A stretch of DNA of 18,326 bases from Endozoicomonadaceae bacterium (GTDB taxonomy: Bacteria > Pseudomonadota > Gammaproteobacteria > Pseudomonadales > Endozoicomonadaceae), in contig JAGLCE010000150.1 of NCBI GenBank assembly GCA_023146365.1, positions 1 to 18,326 on the forward strand, read 5' to 3'. A program made the translations under genes and the position numbers. The notes beneath the pieces were generated by a model. The model was not told where the DNA came from and made no database searches. It saw nothing but the letters and a program-made list of their open reading frames with translations. Shown piece after piece: positions 1 to 4,807 of this stretch; positions within the stretch are counted from its first letter, which is position 1, and each line of letters opens with the position of its first letter.

Positions 1-1
1 C

Positions 2-193
2 AATCAATAAGTCACGGATTCAGGGATTAGCAAAGACCAATACTTTATTCCTTTCCAATATTTAGACGATATAGAGCCATCATCGGCACGCACAGCCCCT
101 AAAAGAGCAGTAATTGTAATGTTAACAACATTGCTGGCTGCTATGTTTTCAATTTTTATTGCATTGACTCATCACTTTATAAAAAAGAGCTGA
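2..193 (+). pseudogene. C-terminal fragment of a Wzz-type O-antigen chain-length determinant
   Basis: Wzz proteins are inner-membrane co-polymerases that set the length of surface polysaccharide chains. The frame ending at the TGA at 191-193 reads FIPFQYLDD, then a Pro/Ser stretch, then APKRAVIV, then a hydrophobic helix of about 20 residues and a short basic tail HHFIKKS. This is the usual Wzz ending: a periplasmic segment, a Pro-Lys-Arg hinge and a second membrane helix. The frame has a TAA at 8-10, so it is not open to the window edge. It could be the end of a broken gene (premature stop or frameshift), or the upstream part could lie in another frame outside the window. The rest of the protein is not visible. 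Family call by motif only. Confidence 0.55.
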
Positions 194-623
194 TAATAGA
201 ACTACAAGTTCCTTGTTGCTCGATATATTGTCAGTACTAATAACAATGCTGTTATGTTTATTAACATCATTCATGACGACTTCGAATAAATAAGTGTAAT
301 GGGTAACAAAAGTGCAGGGTCAGATCTTGTTATCTCTAGCACAGAAAAGGCACAAAATAAGACTTGGCTATTTTTTTTGACCCCGTTTTTGCATTATCGA
401 CGTTTGAATTTTAATGGGGTAGTACGTGGATTAATTGGCGCTTACCACAAAGACAAGTGCGTTCCACACTTTCGTGAAGGACTTCTAGGAAGCGAAAAAT
501 TAGTAGAATAATAAAATCAATGGGGTCAGAATCCATTGATTTTGTCAGTGAGCCTATTATGCCATTTTATAAGGACTTATCATCAGAGATGCCTTGAGGA
601 AGGAAGTGAAAACCGTCTTTTTG
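194..623. other. Gene-poor repeat patch with GGGTCA motifs
   Basis: About 430 bases without a convincing gene. It holds GGGTCAGATCTTG at 317-329, the opposed TGACCCC at 378-384 and a further GGGGTCAGAAT at 522-532, in a mostly AT-rich background. Paired GGGGTCAG-type motifs recall the repeats left around REP-associated (RAYT) transposases in marine gammaproteobacteria, but no transposase motif is visible here. A 70-residue open frame at 299-511 has no recognisable domain and spans the repeats; I do not call it a gene. Confidence 0.45.
513..543. terminator. Perfect 11-bp hairpin, probable bidirectional terminator
   Basis: AAAATCAATGG (513-523) and CCATTGATTTT (533-543) are exact reverse complements around a 9-base loop containing GGTCAG. 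The stem ends in TTTT on either strand, so it can act for transcripts from both sides. It lies about 80 bases past the stop codon of the minus-strand gene that ends at 624. The stem is AT-rich, so strength is uncertain; it may instead be part of the GGGTCA repeat family, since the motif sits in its loop. Confidence 0.5.
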
Positions 624-1577
624 CTACTCCATAACTGACCGTGTAAGCTCTGTTATGTTTTTGTTTAGCTGGTACATCGCTGGTGACGAATGAATATTTA
701 CATAGGCTTTTAGATCGTTATCTGACATTTTCGCGTAAGTCTTACGCATCTGGTTGAGCAGTTGAGAGTGGAAAATATCTCTGTTCTCTTGCGTGTCATC
801 GTACAACTGTTGCTCCAGCATCTCGCTACCAGGTAGATCTGCAAATATTTTTTTAATGTTTTCATTTTGATCTATAGACCACATTTTCATTAGTGATACC
901 TGCCGGTCAACTGCTTCCGTGTTTTCAATCAGTTGGTTGAACAGCTGAGTCCTCTTGGGATTTTTCCCCATTTTCTCTGCATTCTCCGGAGAGAAAAGAG
1001 GTGATGCAAATATTTGAATCACTGGATAGTATGTTGATTCCTCCATTCTCCAAGCTCTCTTATAGACAGGCTTATTAGTCATCTGAATAATCTTCCTTAG
1101 TTGCTCGTCAGACAACTTATCATGCAGTTTTTTAGAAGCAAGAGCAAGTATGTCTTGGTCGACGAACTTCTGTCTACGTCTACGCCTATCATTTATTTGA
1201 TTCATCTGTAACTTGATATATTCAAAGCTCTCGCTTTCATAAGAATCAGTTTCCTCTGATGAATCCGGTTTTTCACCGTTTGTCTTTATTTCTTCAATTT
1301 CTTTATCCAATCCATCTATCAGCCGTTTAAGATAAGACTGGTTATATAATGTCTGAATCAGTTCTTCATGCGATAATCTGTGAATGGATAAAGCAACTTT
1401 AAAAAGCTCCAAAATTTTCGAACCAATATAACAGACACTATCAACAATAAATTTAATGAATTTAACAACAGGGTTGACAATATAACAACGAAAATTTCCC
1501 TGTTTAGCTTCGTTCGGATTAGTGATACTGATTCCAGTACTTTGGTTTATTGTGCTTGGTTCTATAATATTTTCCAT
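624..1577 (-). CDS. Orphan protein with DUF2059-like helical repeats
   Basis: 317 residues from the preferred start. No clear named family. An N-terminal hydrophobic/amphipathic stretch (about residues 35-65, VVKFIKFIVDSVCYIGSKIL) may touch the membrane; an acidic region rich in Glu and Ser and then an RRRRRQK cluster follow. Two segments, near KLSDEQLRKIIQMTNKPVYK and at the C-terminus near KMSDNDLKAYVNIHSSPAMY, share the pattern of DUF2059 proteins (Ser-Asp-x-x-Leu followed by a short helix and a S/K-P turn), so this may be a divergent two-copy member. The frame opens upstream to 1757, but ATG 1577 has a GAGAGAGAG purine run just before it and a TATAAT box 20 bases upstream, so the longer start would precede the promoter. 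A typical DUF2059 signal peptide is not evident. No operon partner. Function unknown. Confidence 0.6.
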   Translation of the reverse strand: MENIIEPSTINQSTGISITNPNEAKQGNFRCYIVNPVVKFIKFIVDSVCYIGSKILELFKVALSIHRLSHEELIQTLYNQSYLKRLIDGLDKEIEEIKTNGEKPDSSEETDSYESESFEYIKLQMNQINDRRRRRQKFVDQDILALASKKLHDKLSDEQLRKIIQMTNKPVYKRAWRMEESTYYPVIQIFASPLFSPENAEKMGKNPKRTQLFNQLIENTEAVDRQVSLMKMWSIDQNENIKKIFADLPGSEMLEQQLYDDTQENRDIFHSQLLNQMRKTYAKMSDNDLKAYVNIHSSPAMYQLNKNITELTRSVME

Positions 1578-1595
1578 ATAACTCTCTCTCGTCGT

Positions 1596-1601
1596 ATTAT
1601 A
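1596..1601 (-). promoter_or_regulatory. -10 box of the minus-strand orphan gene
   Basis: On the minus strand the sequence reads TATAAT, a perfect -10, about 20 bases before ATG 1577. No good -35 stands at the expected distance; that space is filled by a tandem heptamer repeat. This box is one reason to prefer the 1577 start. Confidence 0.4.
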
Positions 1602-1619
1602 GTGAATAGTGAATAGTGA
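1599..1619. repeat. Three tandem copies of the heptamer ATAGTGA
   Basis: ATAGTGA occurs three times head to tail at 1599-1605, 1606-1612 and 1613-1619. The array abuts and overlaps the -10 box of the minus-strand gene, filling its spacer region. Tandem repeats in a promoter spacer can change copy number by slippage and alter expression; three copies is few, so this is only a possibility. Confidence 0.75.
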
Positions 1620-1787
1620 TAAGCACATAATTTCAAAGGTTCTAAAAAACTGAATGCGATGTGTATGCATTGGACACTCAATACCCATATAAAGTTCCGC
1701 TAAATTCAAAAAATAAGTGAAATCGACTTTCCCGTGTAGACTTCGGATAGTGCACATAATACGAGCTTCTCATCTGAATCATTTTGC

Positions 1788-2700
1788 CAGGGAAAAACAT
1801 GATCACATATTAATCAGTTCAAACACTTTCATTCTGTAGTTTTCGCACTACCCACCATTTTTTCGTCTGTTCTTGATACCTGCCTTAACAGACGTAGTCC
1901 GTTTGAGAAGATTTAAAGTCCATCTCTTGAAACAGCCAGGTTCTCAATAACAAAGCCTTCTCTTGCCCTGCAACGATCTTCATCAAAAGCCATATCAAAA
2001 ACTCAGTGCAGCTAATTCTCTACCAGCCAGTGATTTCTTGTGGCTTGCAGTATTTCATAGCAAACCGTTTTCGGCTTGATATGAAATAGCGTGTCAGCGT
2101 ATTCCCCCCCTTTTTTTTCTGACTATCCAGCTGAGCTGAACGGAAGCAATGGTTTTTTCTTTCCAGTCATCGGCATTTGAACCCGCGGTAATATCATGGA
2201 TCACCCAGCATCGACCGACGATGTTCAACACGACCATGTGCTTGGACTTTCTGCTCGGAAAACGCCCAGCGCATCTTTCGGTGTGTCTTGCCAATTCTGC
2301 TCAAAGGCTCGAGTCATCTCAGCATAGATCTTTTTCTGATTACCTTTCACGGCAAGCAGAAAAATCTGGAGAAGCTCGTTAGGGTCACTGCCCGCAAAGA
2401 GTCGATTGAAGGTAATAGCAACAGGAATATCACCTAGGAGCCTGTCGGACTTAGCCGACCGTAGCGAGAAAAAGTCCGGTTTGAGTTAGTTTTTATGCTG
2501 ATTCGAAGCGAATAGTGGTTCAATTCAACGAAAAGCAGCATAAAAAATGGCCAAATTAGGCTTTTTCGTAGTAGGTTCGTGGTAAGTCCGACAGGCTCCT
2601 AGTCGTTTCCTCTGCCTTCGAAGCCACTTTTTTTTTCGTCACGCCGAACCATTGAATTCGCCAAATTCAAACTGGAGCTCTTGTAACGTGTTACCGTACA
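1788..2700 (-). pseudogene. Decayed ISAs1-family insertion sequence (transposase remnant)
   Basis: Read on the minus strand, scattered frames give ISAs1 transposase landmarks in the right order: WLRR and IPVAITFNRLFAG (N-terminal third; the family has IPSHDTF.R.F), LLAVKGNQKKIYAEM (core Gly-Asn-Gln block), ADDWKE (family WPGLK), RNHWLVEN, FDMAFDEDRCRAR (the most diagnostic block, including a catalytic acidic residue) and IKNRRKN...CENYRMKV (C-terminal GIKNKR...GW..DYL.KVL). Stops and frameshifts occur throughout, and the region between FNRLFAG and KGNQ is shortened, implying an internal deletion. The CAGGG at 1788 fits the outer end typical of the family. The other end is lost; 2700 is approximate. 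A MITE interrupts it at 2438-2598. It cannot encode a working transposase. Confidence 0.8.
2438..2598. mobile_element. 161-bp MITE with IS1182-type ends
   Basis: Perfect 16-bp terminal inverted repeats GAGCCTGTCGGACTTA (2438-2453) and its complement (2583-2598) are bordered on both sides by CTAG (2434-2437, 2599-2602), a 4-bp target duplication. The element has no coding capacity. An internal 11-bp inverted repeat TTTTTATGCTG / CAGCATAAAAA lies at 2490-2500 and 2536-2546. The ends match 14 of 16 bases of the end of the IS1182-type pseudogene at 17714, also preceded by CTAG, so that family is the likely source of the mobilising transposase. It sits inside the older ISAs1 remnant; deleting it with one CTAG restores a continuous frame (WLRRQRKRLGDIPVAITF). 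Confidence 0.88.
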
Positions 2701-2797
2701 AAGATTTCTACTGACTTGAAAATGACGTTGTTATCCCTATCGCAGTGCGTTTCCATCTGGCTAAAGTCTATTTAGTGTGGAAAATTTTTGCGTGACA

Positions 2798-2826
2798 TGG
2801 AAATTTTTTTCTAGCATCCTTATAAA
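2798..2826 (+). promoter_or_regulatory. Candidate sigma70 promoter of dksA
   Basis: TGGAAA (2798-2803, 4 of 6 to the -35 consensus), a 17-base spacer, then TATAAA (2821-2826, 5 of 6 to the -10). Transcription would begin near 2833, leaving a leader of about 115 bases before ATG 2948. AT-rich surroundings make chance matches fairly likely. Confidence 0.35.
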
Positions 2827-2893
2827 TGTTCTGGTAGCTTTTGGCTCCTTGAGAAGTTGCCGACAGGTCTTTACCATAGAACGGCCTTACTCG

Positions 2894-2908
2894 GGAGGTC
2901 TTGCCTCC
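2894..2908 (+). promoter_or_regulatory. Small GC hairpin in the dksA leader
   Basis: GGAGG (2894-2898), loop TCTTG, CCTCC (2904-2908), followed by TTTA. The arm GGAGG is a perfect anti-Shine-Dalgarno binding sequence, buried in the stem, 17 bases before an in-frame ATG at 2915. It could be a weak attenuator or simply leader structure; there is no long U tract. Confidence 0.35.
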
Positions 2909-2947
2909 TTTAGTATGATGACTTGCAGAATAAGCGGGGCTGAAACC

Positions 2948-3391
2948 ATGCCAGCACAGAGCCAGCCAGAGATAGCCAACCTGCTCAAAAAATTCTCGCC
3001 GTACCAAGAGAAATCGAGTGAAGAGTACATGTGCGATGCACAGAGAGCACACTTCACCAATATTCTTCAGCAATGGAAGCGGGAGTTAATGACTGAAGTT
3101 GACCGAACGGTCTCTCACATGAAGGATGACGCAGCTAATTTTCCGGATCCTGCCGATCGTGCGAGCCAAGAAGAAGAGTTCAGTCTTGAGTTGCGCACAC
3201 GTGACCGTGAGCGGAAACTGATCAAAAAGATCGACCAAATGCTTCAACGTATTGAAGAAGGCGATTATGGCTTCTGCGATTCTTGTGGTGTCGAAATTGG
3301 CATCCGTCGCTTGGAGGCGCGACCTACTGCCGCTTTATGTATCGACTGTAAGACTCTTGCAGAAATCAAAGAGCGTCAGTTGGGAGCTTGA
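2948..3391 (+). CDS. dksA: RNA polymerase-binding transcription factor DksA
   Basis: DksA enters the RNA polymerase secondary channel and works with ppGpp in the stringent response. The 147-residue product has the classical layout: N-terminal helix with SPYQEKSSEEYM, a long coiled coil, the acidic tip NFPDPADRASQEEEF with Asp67 and Asp70 matching the two tip aspartates of the E. coli protein, and a C-terminal four-Cys zinc finger (Cys110, Cys113, Cys131, Cys134) around GVEIGIRRLEARPTA. The frame is open back to 2777, but that 57-residue extension is unlike any DksA and reads as leader DNA; ATG 2948 gives the family length. gluQRS follows after 9 bases, the arrangement found in many gammaproteobacteria, suggesting co-transcription. 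Confidence 0.97.
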   Translation: MPAQSQPEIANLLKKFSPYQEKSSEEYMCDAQRAHFTNILQQWKRELMTEVDRTVSHMKDDAANFPDPADRASQEEEFSLELRTRDRERKLIKKIDQMLQRIEEGDYGFCDSCGVEIGIRRLEARPTAALCIDCKTLAEIKERQLGA

Positions 3392-3400
3392 TCCCTTTGT

Positions 3401-4255
3401 ATGGAAGCTACTCTCTACCGGGGGCGTTTTGCCCCCTCGCCTACTGGATCTCTGCATTTCGGTTCCCTTGTCACTGCACTTGCCAGTTACCTCGACGCCA
3501 GAGCGTGTAATGGTGAATGGTATGTTCGCATTGAGGATGTTGATCCTCCTCGCGAAAGACGGGGCGCTAGCAGGGCAATTCTCAAAGTATTGGAAACATA
3601 CGGCTTAACCTGGGATGGCGAGATTATCTGGCAGCATGACCGTTATGATGCTTATCGAGAAGCTCTTGAGCGGTTGCGTGGGCAAGGTATTGCATATCCT
3701 TGTACCTGTTCAAGAAAAGAGCTGGCGAAACATGGTCATGTTTATCCGGGTACTTGTCGTTACAGAACAAAAGATCCGGATAGTCTGTTTGCCATTCGTC
3801 TGAATTGTGATACCGAAGTCATTGAATTCAACGATCGTATTCAAGGCCGTCAGCGTTTCGACATGGCAGAACTGGGTGATTTCATTATTGCCCGAAAAGA
3901 TAAGCTGTTCGCTTATCAACTGGCCGTGACCGTTGATGATGCCTGGCAAGGCATTACGCACATCGTTCGTGGATCTGACCTTTTGGATTCAACCCCTCGG
4001 CAAATCTGCCTGCAGCGACACCTCAACTCTCCCACTCCGAGCTACGCCCATGTTCCCGTTATTACAAACTTAGACGGAAGCAAACTCAGTAAGCAGACTA
4101 TGGCGCCAGCCTTACAGATGAACAACCCCGCACCGATACTGATTAAGGCACTTCAGGTACTTAAAATTCCTGTTGATGACACTGTGGAGATCACTAATGT
4201 CAATGCAATACTTGCGTTTGCTATTCATTACTGGTCGTCTAATGGGTTAATGTAG
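3401..4255 (+). CDS. gluQRS: Glutamyl-Q tRNA(Asp) synthetase
   Basis: GluQRS activates glutamate and attaches it to the queuosine base at the wobble position of tRNA-Asp; it is a truncated paralogue of glutamyl-tRNA synthetase lacking the anticodon-binding domain. The 284-residue product has the class I signature FAPSPTGSLHFGSL (residues 10-23, HIGH-like) and the KMSKS-like GSKLSKQ near residue 230. A zinc site Cys101-x-Cys103...Tyr115-x3-Cys119 occurs at the same residue numbers as in E. coli. RIEDVDPPRE after the Rossmann start is also typical. It lies 9 bases after dksA; GGGAG at the end of dksA, about 14 bases before the ATG, is the nearest ribosome-binding candidate and is rather distant. 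Confidence 0.96.
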   Translation: MEATLYRGRFAPSPTGSLHFGSLVTALASYLDARACNGEWYVRIEDVDPPRERRGASRAILKVLETYGLTWDGEIIWQHDRYDAYREALERLRGQGIAYPCTCSRKELAKHGHVYPGTCRYRTKDPDSLFAIRLNCDTEVIEFNDRIQGRQRFDMAELGDFIIARKDKLFAYQLAVTVDDAWQGITHIVRGSDLLDSTPRQICLQRHLNSPTPSYAHVPVITNLDGSKLSKQTMAPALQMNNPAPILIKALQVLKIPVDDTVEITNVNAILAFAIHYWSSNGLM

Positions 4256-4624
4256 ACCCTGTCGATACAAAAATGACTCTTTCTTGGTGCGTATGGATAG
4301 CCATTCTTCGTTAACCTTGGCGAATAGAGACTACCCCGCCGAGATGAAAATAGATTACAGCTTTAACGCATTTCTTATTGAGGCTATCTCGGCTCTGTAT
4401 TTTAATCTTGTTGTTGGTGTTCAGCACAATGGCACTGATGATTCTCTATAGGTTATTTTTGATAATCTTGGCGAATTTATTGAATCTATTCTATATACTA
4501 CAGATGTCATTGATGATACGTTCATCCAAATATCCACCCATTTCGAAGTGTGTGACTTTCCCTTTCTTGTTTACCCGTTTACTATGACGAATACAAACAA
4601 GCAGTCAGGTTTAATGGCAGGGCT
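4256..4624 (+). other. Intergenic region with a disrupted open frame
   Basis: No intact gene. One frame starting at ATG 4344 reads as plausible protein (MKIDYSFNAFLIEAIS..., then NLGEFIESILYTTDVIDDTF) but has a TAG at 4449-4451; beyond it the frame stays open to 4751, overlapping the next gene out of frame. It may be a decayed small gene or chance. No recognised domain. The promoter for the cbrA unit presumably lies here, but I see no convincing box. Confidence 0.4.
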
Positions 4625-4807
4625 ATGTATCTTCATCGGCTGGTGCTCCTACTCGTTATTGGTATTTATCTTTTCTCACCCGCTATCATGCAGTGGTGGA
4701 TTGAATCCGCCGAAATCTGGTATCGACCCTGGATTCTCTGGTTTATCCTGATCGCTGCTGGATTCCTGTTGCAAGTTAGAAGGGGGCAGGATGAGTTTGA
4801 ACCTTAG
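4625..4807 (+). CDS. Small two-helix membrane protein preceding CbrA (CbrX-like)
   Basis: 60 residues with two hydrophobic helices, about 5-22 (LVLLLVIGIYLFSP) and 35-50 (WILWFILIAAGFLLQ), joined by a Trp-rich loop (MQWWIESAEIWYRPW), and a charged tail. It overlaps the first 17 bases of cbrA, so cbrA translation probably depends on its translation. Pseudomonas has a small membrane ORF in the same place, just before cbrA, with a comparable coupling (cbrX); the match here is by position and layout, not by alignment. The loop resembles small partners of sodium:solute symporters, hinting at a role beside the transporter half of CbrA. ATG 4625 has AGGG only 2 bases upstream; no other ATG or GTG start exists back to the stop at 4553. 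Confidence 0.75.
   Translation: MYLHRLVLLLVIGIYLFSPAIMQWWIESAEIWYRPWILWFILIAAGFLLQVRRGQDEFEP

Noticed and set aside
299..511. 70-residue open frame among the GGGTCA repeats
   Set aside because: It spans the repeat motifs and shows no protein family features.
1578..1757. 60-residue longer start for the minus-strand orphan gene
   Set aside because: A TATAAT box and a tandem repeat lie inside it, and the purine-rich site precedes ATG 1577.
2094..2382. Overlapping small frames on both strands
   Set aside because: They are pieces or shadows of the ISAs1 transposase remnant.
2777..2947. 57-residue N-terminal extension of DksA in an open frame
   Set aside because: It resembles no DksA, and ATG 2948 gives the usual length and N-terminus; the upstream part contains the likely promoter and leader hairpin.
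4378..4587. Leu/Ile-rich 69-residue open frame
   Set aside because: Shadow frame of AT-rich DNA; the alternative frame from 4344 looks more protein-like.
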